Source: Bacillus mesophilus
GTDB taxonomy: Bacteria; Bacillota; Bacilli; Bacillales; SA4
Reading direction: 5' to 3'
Assembly (NCBI RefSeq): GCF_011008845.1
Contig: NZ_JAAIWM010000001.1
Location: 62,001 to 126,000 of the forward strand
DNA length: 64,000 bases
Part shown: positions 1 to 8,304 of the stretch, piece by piece
Numbering within the stretch: the stretch's first letter is position 1
Layout: every line of letters begins with the position of its first letter
The notes under the pieces: generated by a model
Told to the model about the DNA's origin: nothing
What the model saw: only the letters and a program-made list of their open reading frames with translations
Databases searched by the model: none
Position numbers and translations under genes: made by a program

Positions 1-761
1 ACCGTCATTTTTAAGACCTGTAATTTTTCAGCAACTTGTTGAGGTTCTTCATCAAAATAGCGTTGAATTGGCGCTTGAGCTTGATAATCCTTTTTAGCTT
101 GATTATCTCTAATTTGATTCATAATATTCTCAGGATCGATGGGACCAACAACAAATAAAAGCATATTACTTGGGTGATAAAACGTTTCATAACAAGTATA
201 AAGAAGATCCTTTGTAATCTTTGCAATCGATTCAACGGTACCTGCAATATCAATTTTAACAGGGTGTTCTTTGTACATGTTTTGAATTACCCCAAAGTAA
301 AGTCGCCAGTCAGCATTATCGTCGTACATCGTAATCTCCTGACCAATAATACCTTTTTCCTTTTCAACTGTTTTCTCTGTAAAATATGGCGCCTGAACAA
401 AATCAAGAAGAGTTTCTAAATTCTGTTCTACGTTAGATGTGCTTGAAAATAAATATGCAGTCCTTGTAAAAGATGTGAATGCATTTGCAGACGCCCCTTG
501 CTTACTAAACTGTTGAAACACATCTTCATGCTCTTTTTCAAATAGCTTATGTTCTAGAAAATGAGCAATACCATCAGGTACTTCGACTGGTTCGTCGCCA
601 TTTAAGGGAACAAAACGGTTATCGATCGATCCATACTTTGTTGTAAATGTAGCATATGTCTTGTTGAAACCTTGCTTAGGTAAAATATAAACTTGTAATC
701 CATTAGATAACGTTTCGTGGTATAATTCTTCCTTTAATTGTTCAAATACTACCTTCTCCAT
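1..761 (-). CDS. ymfH: YmfH-type M16 zinc metalloprotease, N-terminal part (runs off the left edge)
   Basis: About 253 codons are open from an ATG at 761 to the window edge; the C-terminal part lies outside. The protein starts MEKVVFEQLKEEL and carries the inverted zinc motif HFLEH at residues 67-71, in which the two His bind zinc and Glu is the catalytic base of M16 (insulinase/pitrilysin) peptidases. The ATG overlaps the ymfF stop by one base (TAATG), so the two are translationally coupled. In B. subtilis the same YmfF/YmfH pair occurs, with only one member carrying the zinc motif, and that arrangement is seen here. The substrate is unknown. The family is sure; the physiological role is not. 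Confidence 0.93.
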   Translation of the reverse strand, partial: MEKVVFEQLKEELYHETLSNGLQVYILPKQGFNKTYATFTTKYGSIDNRFVPLNGDEPVEVPDGIAHFLEHKLFEKEHEDVFQQFSKQGASANAFTSFTRTAYLFSSTSNVEQNLETLLDFVQAPYFTEKTVEKEKGIIGQEITMYDDNADWRLYFGVIQNMYKEHPVKIDIAGTVESIAKITKDLLYTCYETFYHPSNMLLFVVGPIDPENIMNQIRDNQAKKDYQAQAPIQRYFDEEPQQVAEKLQVLKMT

Positions 762-2038
762 TATGCTTCCCCCTTTCCTTTTAAGAAGTAAATGGTATCA
801 AGTTCAATCTTTTTTCCTGCTTCGATGATTTGTTCTTTGGTAACGTCTTTAACCTTTCGAAGCCATTCATCAATAGGTTGCTTTACTTCTGCTAATACGT
901 CGTTATACAACACCTCAATCAGTCCTCTAGACGTATCAATCGTCTCAAGTAATTGATTAACCAGCACTGCTTTTGTTTGTTCTAACTCCTTATCAGTAAA
1001 ATCAGCATTTTTCATAGCAATCATTTGTTCTTTGATAATCGAAACTGCTTGATCGTAATTTTTAGCATCGACACCAGACATCACCATTAATAGTCCTTTA
1101 TGACTCTCTACTCTTGAGGCAGCATAATATGCTAGACTTGCCTTCTCACGAACATTTATAAATAGCTTAGAGTGAGAAAACCCTCCAAAAATCCCATTAA
1201 AGACTTGCAAAGCGTAATATTCCGGGTCCTGATACGTTATATTTGTTCGGTAACCAACATTGAGCTTTCCTTGCTTAACATCCTGTTCCTCAATCACTTC
1301 ATTTTCTTTATTAATGGTAATTGGGGGGTTACTTACAATTTTAGGACTTCTATCTTCTAATTTAAATAAAGTAGCAACTGAACTCTTTAATTCTGTAGCA
1401 CTAACGTCTCCTACTACATATAGGTCTATTTCATCTTCTCTTAATGATTTTTGATAATATTCAAAAAGAGATCGAGGTGTAATCTGATCCACATCCTCCA
1501 TTTGTCCATTTGCATGAAGTGAATACGGTTCATCCTTACACATTTCCTCTACAAGACGAAGACTAGCATACCTCATTTTGTCATCAAAGACAGATTGTAT
1601 TCTCTGTTTTAAAGCACGCTTTTCCTTCTCTACTATGGATGCTAAAAATACTCCATTTTCCTGTGCAGGATTTTGAACGATATCCGCTAGTAAAGATAAC
1701 CCTTTCTCTAGTAAGGGAGTCTGATCTGAAAGATAAACCTCATTAGCAATCTCCACTCTAATGGTAATGATATGATATTCACCTTTTTTTGTTAGATCAA
1801 CACCAAGAGAAGCACCGTATAATTCATCTAAATAGCTTCTTAGCTCAGTTGTACTTGGATATTGGTTTGTTCCACTTTGTAACACATGTGGCAACAATGC
1901 ACGGTGTGTGACGTCCTCCTTAGTTAAAGGAGCTTTAAGCTTCATGACTAAGGTATTGGTCTTATACTTTTTTGTCTCCACTACATGAAGTGATAATCCA
2001 TTCATTTTTTCTACAATCTCTTGATCAAGCTTCACCAT
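761..2038 (-). CDS. ymfF: YmfF, M16-family protein lacking the zinc motif
   Basis: This 425-residue protein has the two-lobed M16 fold by homology but shows no HxxEH motif near its N-terminus, so it is probably catalytically inactive. It keeps the C-terminal lobe signature around LAYYAASRVE, equivalent to the substrate-binding R/Y region of M16 enzymes. It is coupled to ymfH by a TAATG overlap. Two-subunit M16 proteases of one active and one inactive chain are well known (mitochondrial MPP, Sphingomonas peptidases), so a heterodimer with YmfH is the natural inference. The start ATG has AAAGGAGG 6 bases upstream. A sigma-A-like promoter lies about 75 bases upstream of the gene. Confidence 0.92.
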   Translation of the reverse strand: MVKLDQEIVEKMNGLSLHVVETKKYKTNTLVMKLKAPLTKEDVTHRALLPHVLQSGTNQYPSTTELRSYLDELYGASLGVDLTKKGEYHIITIRVEIANEVYLSDQTPLLEKGLSLLADIVQNPAQENGVFLASIVEKEKRALKQRIQSVFDDKMRYASLRLVEEMCKDEPYSLHANGQMEDVDQITPRSLFEYYQKSLREDEIDLYVVGDVSATELKSSVATLFKLEDRSPKIVSNPPITINKENEVIEEQDVKQGKLNVGYRTNITYQDPEYYALQVFNGIFGGFSHSKLFINVREKASLAYYAASRVESHKGLLMVMSGVDAKNYDQAVSIIKEQMIAMKNADFTDKELEQTKAVLVNQLLETIDTSRGLIEVLYNDVLAEVKQPIDEWLRKVKDVTKEQIIEAGKKIELDTIYFLKGKGEA

Positions 2039-2112
2039 TTTTGCCTCCTTTATGGGTAGCTTTAAGCCTACAGATTAGTGTTTCTATTATTCAGTAAAAA
2101 TAAACTATATCC

Positions 2113-2142
2113 AATATAAAGCTTTTTAGGGAATTTTTTCAA
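2113..2142 (-). promoter_or_regulatory. Candidate sigma-A promoter for ymfF-ymfH
   Basis: On the minus strand TTGAAA (2137-2142) and TATATT (2113-2118) are separated by 18 bases. It follows the terminator of the transporter operon and precedes ymfF, so the protease pair probably forms its own unit. The rest of the 223-base gap shows nothing else. Confidence 0.5.
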
Positions 2143-2219
2143 ATGTTAGGCATTCCTTACAAATACATCTTGTGTTTACTTATGCTAAAGGACAAAAAGT
2201 CGAACACTAAAAATTAAAT

Positions 2220-2257
2220 AAAAAAAATGATTCGTTGTTGAACGAATCATTTTTTTC
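2220..2257 (-). terminator. Intrinsic terminator of the nucleoside transporter operon
   Basis: A perfect 10-bp stem (ATGATTCGTT, 2227-2236, with AACGAATCAT, 2241-2250) with a 4-base loop is followed on the minus strand by a run of U. It lies just after the stop of the last permease gene. A-T runs on both sides would let it work in both directions. Confidence 0.9.
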
Positions 2258-2263
2258 GTATTA

Positions 2264-3217
2264 TTATCTTTTACCTGGATCATAAGGTTCACCAGCAGCC
2301 TTTGGAGCTTGTGATGACTTTGAAAAAATAACTAGAGCGATCAGTGTCACTACATATGGGAAAAGCTTTAAAACGAGTGGAGGTATCACTGTTAGTGCAG
2401 GAACTACCTGCGACACATTAGCAATTGTCATTGCAATTCCAAAGAAGAACGTTGCACCTAATATTCCTAATGGTCTCCACTGTCCAAAAATCAACGCAGC
2501 TAATGCTAAAAATCCTAATCCTGAAACAGTACCAGTAAATTCTCCGGCATAAGTTAAAATAATCAGTGCTCCCCCTATTCCAGAAAACGCTCCTGAAATC
2601 ATAACACCGCTGTAACGAACACTTCTTACATTAATCCCTGCAGCTTCTGCAGCTTGTGGATATTCTCCACATGATCTTAGTCTTAATCCAAATGGAGTCT
2701 TATAGAGAATAAACGCACTCACAGCTAGAATAGCTAGGATAAACCATGTAGTAGGATAGGTTTTGGTAAATAATAAAGGGCCAATTACAGGAATATCAGA
2801 TAGAAAAGGAATGTCCATTGGTGAAAAACCACTAACAATTCTAATATTTCCGGATCCTGTAATATTTCTAGCTAAGAAAACCGTTAACGCACCAGCAATC
2901 ATATTAATCGCAGTACCACTAATAATTTGATTTGCACTAAGGTTAATGCTTGCAAATGCATGAAGTAGAGAGAAAATTAATCCACTAAATGCAGCAATCA
3001 ACAGACCCAACCATAATACTAAATCTTTATTTGGAAGAATTGGATACAGTAAGTTAATCGATAAGGCGCATGTGAAAGCACCCATGATCATTAATCCCTC
3101 TAACCCAATGTTGACGATTCCACTTCTCTCACTGAATAATCCACCTAATGCAGTAATGAGAAGGGGCATAACAAAGATAATTGCGTACGGGAAAATTTGT
3201 TGTATTAAAGTCCACAT
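2264..3217 (-). CDS. nupQ: Nucleoside ABC transporter permease (NupQ/YufQ type)
   Basis: This 317-residue integral membrane protein belongs to the BPD_transp_2 (branched-chain amino acid/ribose type) permease family. Around eight to ten hydrophobic segments cover almost its whole length. The N-terminus (PYAIIFVMPLLITALGGLFSERSG, interrupted here only by wording) and the cytoplasmic EAA-like loop with GEYPQAAEAAGI near the centre match the YufQ branch of BMP-dependent nucleoside importers. It starts one base after the upstream permease ends, and the pair should form the heterodimeric channel. The terminator follows directly. The name is taken from the B. subtilis nup operon, which lies elsewhere in that genome; the substrate (purine nucleosides, perhaps guanosine) is inferred from family. 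Confidence 0.88.
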   Translation of the reverse strand: MWTLIQQIFPYAIIFVMPLLITALGGLFSERSGIVNIGLEGLMIMGAFTCALSINLLYPILPNKDLVLWLGLLIAAFSGLIFSLLHAFASINLSANQIISGTAINMIAGALTVFLARNITGSGNIRIVSGFSPMDIPFLSDIPVIGPLLFTKTYPTTWFILAILAVSAFILYKTPFGLRLRSCGEYPQAAEAAGINVRSVRYSGVMISGAFSGIGGALIILTYAGEFTGTVSGLGFLALAALIFGQWRPLGILGATFFFGIAMTIANVSQVVPALTVIPPLVLKLFPYVVTLIALVIFSKSSQAPKAAGEPYDPGKR

Positions 3218-3218
3218 C

Positions 3219-4295
3219 TTATGAGTCCCCCTTCTTAACGGCGGTATTCACATTTTCTTTTTCAGTACGCTTGTTGAAGTACTTACGAAGTAAGCGTTCA
3301 ATTAGTACACTAGTTGCTGCAAAGTAAATGATAATGGCTATGATTGTATTTGCAATTTCAGGTGGGATTTCAGTCATAGCATTCATAAAGCCTGTCCCGG
3401 AATATAATATTCCAAAGAAAAGGGCTGCAAATAATACTCCAACAGGTGTGTTGTTTCCAAGTAGTGCAACAGCAATTCCATCAAACCCTTGAGTCGGCAT
3501 AATCCCGATTTGTAAGCTGTTTGCATTACCTGTATATTGAATCACCCCGGCTAGACCCGCTAGTCCACCAGATATAGCCATTGATAATATGATACTACGA
3601 TTAACAGACATTCCTGCATATTCAGCAGAGTGACGATTAAAACCAACAGCTTTTAACTCAAAGCCTAGAGTTGTACGATCAATAATAAAAGCAATTACAA
3701 GGACTGCAACTATACCAAAGAAAATCCCCATATTTATATAAGAACCGGCAAATAACTCAGAGAGAAATGGTACTTTTAGAGTTGCTGCATCCGGTAACTT
3801 TGCAGATTCCGTTTCTAAGAATTCACCTTTAAAATAAGCTGGAATCGTATAATAAACTGTCCAATAGGCGATCCAGTTCATCATAATTGTTGACACAACT
3901 TCATGAACATTAAATTTAGCTTTAAGAAGTCCAGGAACATATGCCCAAAGAGCTCCTCCAACAAATCCTCCTACTACCATTAAACTAAGTAGAAGAGGTC
4001 TAGGTAAATCGAAGCTAAGACCAATTGCTGTAGCAAAAAAGCCACCTATTAACATTTGACCAGCTGCTCCAATGTTAAATAGACCTGTACGGAAAGCAAA
4101 TGCTACTGATAATCCAGTAAATACTAGTGGTGCTGCAGTAGCTAAAGTATTACCAATCCTCTCCATATTTTTCAATCCACCTTGAAATAGGTATGTGTAC
4201 CCTTCCACTGGATTACTACCAATTAAAAACATTAAAATCGCTCCAGCTAATAGTCCTAACACTACAGCTAATAGAGAAATTATGGTATTTTTCAT
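3219..4295 (-). CDS. nupP: Nucleoside ABC transporter permease (NupP/YufP type)
   Basis: A 358-residue multi-span membrane protein of the BPD_transp_2 family. The conserved segment FRTGLFNIGAAGQM near residues 67-80 and the cytoplasmic loop AVGFNRHSAEYAGM are typical of the longer permease in BMP-type nucleoside importers; the C-terminal tail is charged and cytoplasmic. Its ATG overlaps the stop of the ATPase gene by four bases (ATGA) and the next permease follows after one base, so the three are coupled. It is expected to pair with NupQ in the membrane and be energised by NupO. Confidence 0.88.
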   Translation of the reverse strand: MKNTIISLLAVVLGLLAGAILMFLIGSNPVEGYTYLFQGGLKNMERIGNTLATAAPLVFTGLSVAFAFRTGLFNIGAAGQMLIGGFFATAIGLSFDLPRPLLLSLMVVGGFVGGALWAYVPGLLKAKFNVHEVVSTIMMNWIAYWTVYYTIPAYFKGEFLETESAKLPDAATLKVPFLSELFAGSYINMGIFFGIVAVLVIAFIIDRTTLGFELKAVGFNRHSAEYAGMSVNRSIILSMAISGGLAGLAGVIQYTGNANSLQIGIMPTQGFDGIAVALLGNNTPVGVLFAALFFGILYSGTGFMNAMTEIPPEIANTIIAIIIYFAATSVLIERLLRKYFNKRTEKENVNTAVKKGDS

Positions 4296-5818
4296 TCCTT
4301 ACTTTCCTCCTTGCTGACACCTGCCATCATTAAGCCTACTTCATTTTCATTGGTTTCAGACGCGTTTACAACCCCAACAAGTTCCCCATTATTAACGATG
4401 GCTATTCGATCGGATAGCTGTAGAACTTCGTCTAACTCTAATGAAACTAAAAGTACCGCTTTTCCTTTATCACGATGTTCTATTAATCTTTTGTGAATAT
4501 ATTCAATCGAACCTACATCTAGGCCACGAGTCGGCTGTACTGCGATTAAAAGGTCAGGATTTAATCCGAGTTCTCTTCCGATAATGGCTTTCTGTTGATT
4601 TCCACCAGATAATCCTCTTGCAAGTGAAGCAGCACCTTCTCCAGCACGAACATCAAAATTTTCGATAATGTTTTTTGCATAACTTCTAATTGCTGACACA
4701 TTTAATAGACCATTCTTAGAAAACGGAGGCTTATTATAAACTTCAATAACCATATTATCCTCAAGTTTATAATCTAAAACGAGACCACGTTTTTGTCGAT
4801 CTTCGGGAATATGTGCAATCCCTTTTTCAATACGCTGGCGAATAGGTATATTGGTAACCTCTTCGTCGTTTAAATAAATAGACCCAGATTCAATCTTTCT
4901 AAGTCCTGTTATTCCCTCAACTAGTTCACTCTGACCATTTCCCTCGACCCCAGCGATTCCTAAGATTTCGCCAGCCTTAACTTCAATTGAAAAGTTTTTA
5001 AGTCCCATTACTTTTCTGCTATTTTTAACAGAAATATTTTCAACCTTTAAAACCACTTTACCTGGTTTACTCTCTTCCTTTTCTACTTTAAAGGAAACAT
5101 GTCGACCTACCATCATTTCAGCAAGACTTGCTTCTGTAGCTTGTTGCACATCGACTGTTCCAATAGATTTCCCACGTCTAATAACTGTACAACGATCTGC
5201 TACAGCTTTTATCTCTTTAAGCTTATGGGTAATAATAATGATCGATTTTCCCTCGTTAATTAGGTTTTTCATAATTTTCATTAATTCATCAATCTCTGCT
5301 GGGGTCAGAACTGCAGTTGGCTCATCAAGAATAAGAACCTCTGCATCTCTATAAAGTGTTTTTAGAATCTCTACCCTTTGCTGCATTCCGACTGAGATAT
5401 CCTCAATTTTTGCATGAGGATCAACATTTAGACCATAATGCTTTGATAATTCTTCAATTCGTTTTGCAGCCTTATCTATATCCATTACCATGCCCTTTAA
5501 AGGCTCGCTTCCAAGGATAATATTTTCAGTTACAGTGAAATTATCAACAAGTTTAAAATGTTGGTGAACCATCCCAATTCCAAGTCGATTAGCAACGTTA
5601 GGATTAGAGATTTTCACATCATTTCCATTAACTCTAACTTTTCCTCTGTCTGGTTGGTACATGCCAAAAAGAACACCCATTAAAGTGGATTTTCCAGCAC
5701 CATTCTCACCTAACAATGCATGGATTTCACCTTTCCTTAATGTAAGCGTTATATTGTCATTGGCAACAACACCAGGAAATTCTTTTCTGATATCCAGCAT
5801 CTCTACAACATACTCCAT
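4292..5818 (-). CDS. nupO: Nucleoside ABC transporter ATP-binding protein with two nucleotide-binding domains
   Basis: At 508 residues this is a fused double ATPase, as in RbsA/MglA/YufO importers. The first domain has Walker A GENGAGKST near residue 36, the signature-like SVGMQQ, and Walker B LILDEPT. The second has a degenerate Walker A (GVEGNGQSE), the signature LSGGNQQK and a Walker B ending in QPTRGLD, in which the usual catalytic Glu is replaced by Gln; this asymmetry is normal for the family. The start ATG has AGGTGGAA five bases upstream. It is separated from the binding-protein gene by a 320-base gap holding a terminator and a repeat-like element, so it is probably expressed below the lipoprotein. 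Confidence 0.92.
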   Translation of the reverse strand: MEYVVEMLDIRKEFPGVVANDNITLTLRKGEIHALLGENGAGKSTLMGVLFGMYQPDRGKVRVNGNDVKISNPNVANRLGIGMVHQHFKLVDNFTVTENIILGSEPLKGMVMDIDKAAKRIEELSKHYGLNVDPHAKIEDISVGMQQRVEILKTLYRDAEVLILDEPTAVLTPAEIDELMKIMKNLINEGKSIIIITHKLKEIKAVADRCTVIRRGKSIGTVDVQQATEASLAEMMVGRHVSFKVEKEESKPGKVVLKVENISVKNSRKVMGLKNFSIEVKAGEILGIAGVEGNGQSELVEGITGLRKIESGSIYLNDEEVTNIPIRQRIEKGIAHIPEDRQKRGLVLDYKLEDNMVIEVYNKPPFSKNGLLNVSAIRSYAKNIIENFDVRAGEGAASLARGLSGGNQQKAIIGRELGLNPDLLIAVQPTRGLDVGSIEYIHKRLIEHRDKGKAVLLVSLELDEVLQLSDRIAIVNNGELVGVVNASETNENEVGLMMAGVSKEESKE

Positions 5819-5954
5819 TGAACTTCCACCTGCTTTTTTTAGTTTTTAGCTATTAATAACCTATATTATTTTGATACGGTCATTTACATTGTGTCCCAAA
5901 ACGGAATACAATGTAAGAAGTTTTATAAATTAATCATTAGAGGTATTCACAAAC

Positions 5955-6080
5955 TTTTAAAAGGCTCCATTACACGTTGCTTTGTTTACTACTTCAGTAA
6001 GGATGTCTGAATTTGTACTCTTAGAAGAATATTCTCGGCCCTTCCCACAATAAAACGGACTTTAACAAAGCCTTTTAAAA
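5955..6080. mobile_element. Candidate degenerate MITE with GGCT ends and 8-bp flanking duplication
   Basis: A 110-bp segment (5963-6072) begins with GGCT and ends with AGCC, and is flanked on both sides by the octamer TTTTAAAA (5955-5962 and 6073-6080), which could be a target-site duplication. Read on the minus strand it starts GGCTTTGTTAAAG, close to the end of the larger element at 44130-44315 (GGCTGTGTTAAAC / TGCTGTGTTAAAG), and both then contain GGAAGG followed within a few bases by CGAGA. The octamer is itself palindromic, so the duplication is suggestive only. It contains no ORF. It fills the gap between the BMP lipoprotein and its ATPase. Confidence 0.45.
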
Positions 6081-6096
6081 GAATGACCTTATAATA

Positions 6097-6125
6097 TAGA
6101 AAAGAGACGGAAGCGACCCGTCTCT
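6097..6125 (-). terminator. Intrinsic terminator/attenuator after the BMP lipoprotein gene
   Basis: On the minus strand AGAGACGG pairs perfectly with CCGTCTCT (8 bp, 7-base loop) and is followed by TTTTCT. It starts 14 bases after the lipoprotein stop and precedes the ATPase and permease genes. Partial termination here would give more binding protein than transporter, a common design in ABC import operons. Confidence 0.82.
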
Positions 6126-6138
6126 GTTGTTTCCTTGA

Positions 6139-7242
6139 TTACTTCAGTAGATCTCCTTGTTCAGGGGAGACAGTAATTTCACCAGATTTAATTTTTTCAA
6201 CTACTTCATTAGTTTGAGTTACAGTATCATCGCTAAGGTTAGGATTTTCTGCAGGAATACCTACACCATTGTTTTTAACATCAAATGTTAAAGTTTCTCC
6301 ACCTTTGAAGTCACCGTTGATTTCGTCTTGGATCATATCAAAAGCAACTTGCCCTAAGTTTTTCATTGCTGAAGTAAGGACAACTGATGTTTCTCCATCT
6401 TCAAGTAATCCGTCAGCATATTGGTCAACGTCTACCCCTACGATCCATACTTGCTCACCAGCATCTACACGAGTCTTAGCTTCATTAATAGCTCCAACTC
6501 CAACTCCACCAGCTGCTGTAAAGATCACATTTACTCCACTTTCATACATTTGAGCAGCAATTTGCTGACCCGCTGCAACATTATCAAAGCTTCCTTGGTA
6601 AATTACGTTTTCTGCTTTCATACTAACATTTGTACCAAGATTTTCGTTCGCGTATTTAATACCTTGTTGGAAGCCCCAATTGAATTTTTGTACAGCTGGA
6701 ATTTCCATTCCACCGATAAATCCTGCTTCAGCTTCTTTTAATTCTAGCGCAGATGCAACACCAGCAATAAATCCTGATTCATGCTCTGCGAAGAAGATTG
6801 ATACTGTATTGTCTTTAACTGTTACATTATAGTCACCAGCATGAGGTGCTCCGTCAATAATTACAAACTTAGCATCTGGATATTTGTCTTGAGCTTGGAA
6901 TACAGCTGTTTCAAACTTGAATCCAGGTGTAACGATAAACTTATAATCAGCGTCGTATAGGTTACCAATCTCTTTCAAATAATCTGCCTCAGTAGTCCCA
7001 GCAGGCTTTAAATACTTTTCAGATATACCAAGCTCATCTGCAGCTTGTACAATTCCTTCCCAAGTACCTTGGTTAAATGACTTATCATCTATTGTTCCAG
7101 CGTCAGTAACCATACCAACCTTCATACCATCGCCTGCGCCTGTAGCTTCTCCACCTTCTTCAGCATTATCTCCTGCAGTTCCACATGCAGCAAGGAAGGT
7201 AATTAATGAGAACACTAATAAATACAATAATCCTTTTTTCAT
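6139..7242 (-). CDS. nupN: BMP-family nucleoside-binding lipoprotein
   Basis: A 367-residue surface lipoprotein. The N-terminus has a signal peptide ending in the lipobox LAAC with Cys at residue 20, followed by an acidic Gly/Ala-rich linker. The body has the BmpA/PnrA features: KVGMVTDAGTIDDKSFNQG near residue 41, FVIIDG near the middle, a GFIGG strand, and VDVDQY. Family members bind purine or pyrimidine nucleosides outside the membrane and deliver them to the coupled ABC transporter. The gene has its own strong promoter at 7294-7322 and is followed by an attenuator. The GntR regulator gene ymfC lies just upstream. Confidence 0.92.
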   Translation of the reverse strand: MKKGLLYLLVFSLITFLAACGTAGDNAEEGGEATGAGDGMKVGMVTDAGTIDDKSFNQGTWEGIVQAADELGISEKYLKPAGTTEADYLKEIGNLYDADYKFIVTPGFKFETAVFQAQDKYPDAKFVIIDGAPHAGDYNVTVKDNTVSIFFAEHESGFIAGVASALELKEAEAGFIGGMEIPAVQKFNWGFQQGIKYANENLGTNVSMKAENVIYQGSFDNVAAGQQIAAQMYESGVNVIFTAAGGVGVGAINEAKTRVDAGEQVWIVGVDVDQYADGLLEDGETSVVLTSAMKNLGQVAFDMIQDEINGDFKGGETLTFDVKNNGVGIPAENPNLSDDTVTQTNEVVEKIKSGEITVSPEQGDLLK

Positions 7243-7293
7243 TTTTTCTAACCCCCAAATTTTTTAAAAAATGTAATCTTTTACTACAAAATC

Positions 7294-7322
7294 ATTATAG
7301 CTTGTTATAAATATATTGACAA
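7294..7322 (-). promoter_or_regulatory. Sigma-A promoter of the BMP lipoprotein/nucleoside transporter operon
   Basis: TTGTCA (7317-7322) and a perfect TATAAT (7294-7299) are spaced by 17 bases on the minus strand, about 50 bases upstream of the lipoprotein start. The spacer and -35 contain a loose TTGT...ACAA dyad that could be a repressor site, possibly for the adjacent YmfC; this last point is a guess. Confidence 0.85.
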
Positions 7323-7382
7323 AACAATTTTTCAAGAGCATTAGCTACCATTTATTAAGATGTTCAACTTAGCGCAAATTTA

Positions 7383-8105
7383 TTATATACGTTTTCTAAT
7401 AACGTGGAAGCTAAATTGATCTGCTCGGAAAAAATTGAGTGAAAATAACACTGGTTGTTCGTCTTGATCAAAATGCATTTGCTTAAGTAATAATAATGCT
7501 GTCTCAGGCTCACAATTCAAGATAGGTGAGATTTTTTCATGATACCCTAACGGTTCAATGTGAGTAACCGCATGAGATATGAAAATCCCTGATTTCTCAA
7601 GCACCCTAAACACCGATTCCTCAGAATGAGAATAACCGGTTTGAAAATATTTAGTCGGTATCTTATCAATACAATACACAACTGGGTCGCCATCCGCTGT
7701 CCTAACTCTCTCAACCACAAGAATCTCGTCCTCTATTGAGCAATTAAACCTTCTTATATCTTCTTCAGTGGGACCTTGTTCATGAGAAGACAAAAAGATC
7801 GTTCCTGGTACTTTACCAGCTTGTTTAATCATATTAGTCACACTATTTAACTGTTCAATTCCCGATGTAAATAATGGACGTGGATTAACAAATGTTCCTA
7901 CTCCGTGTCTTCTAACTACGACGTTCTCTTCCTCTAAAATTCGCAAGGCCTCTCTCAAGGTTGCTCGACTAACACCAAGATGCTTGGCTAAATCAAATTC
8001 AGAAGGTAGCTTCTCACGCTCTTTATAGACACCATTTTCAATATCACTTTTTAAACGATCAATAACCTGTAAATATAAATGCCGGTTATCGGATTTAATC
8101 GTCAT
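7383..8105 (-). CDS. ymfC: YmfC, GntR/HutC-family transcriptional regulator
   Basis: From the ATG at 8105 the protein has 240 residues. The N-terminal winged helix-turn-helix shows the GntR pattern [26 protein letters not shown] in shortened form (PSE..LA..LGVSR.TLREAL), and the C-terminal half is a UTRA effector domain with [15 protein letters not shown] chose the internal ATG because the sequence GGGGGGCGGG lies directly upstream of it; the ATG eight codons earlier has no ribosome site. Position next to a nucleoside transporter suggests local control of that operon, with a nucleoside or sugar phosphate as effector, but neither is shown by the sequence. In B. subtilis the ymfC function is unassigned. 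Confidence 0.88.
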   Translation of the reverse strand: MTIKSDNRHLYLQVIDRLKSDIENGVYKEREKLPSEFDLAKHLGVSRATLREALRILEEENVVVRRHGVGTFVNPRPLFTSGIEQLNSVTNMIKQAGKVPGTIFLSSHEQGPTEEDIRRFNCSIEDEILVVERVRTADGDPVVYCIDKIPTKYFQTGYSHSEESVFRVLEKSGIFISHAVTHIEPLGYHEKISPILNCEPETALLLLKQMHFDQDEQPVLFSLNFFRADQFSFHVIRKRI

Positions 8106-8272
8106 AACCCGCCCCCCAGATCTTATCATGCATGAATCATGTACAAAGTCCGATGTCTTACAGCTTTATTAATTTTCTTACTAATCGTCAATACTATACC
8201 ACTTAATTTAAAAGAAATAAATAGGATTTCAGGAAAATTTGTCGAAAATTGGAGAAAGATTCTTATTGCACC

Positions 8273-8295
8273 AAAAGAGCGGGTTATTCCCGCTC
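8273..8295 (-). terminator. Terminator of spoIIIE
   Basis: GAGCGGG (8289-8295 complement) pairs with CCCGCTC around a 5-base loop, followed by TTTT on the minus strand, nine bases after the spoIIIE stop. The rest of the gap up to ymfC (about 170 bases) holds no convincing promoter; a weak TTGACG-17-TAAAGC is the best candidate. Confidence 0.82.
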
Positions 8296-8304
8296 CGATT
8301 TTTT

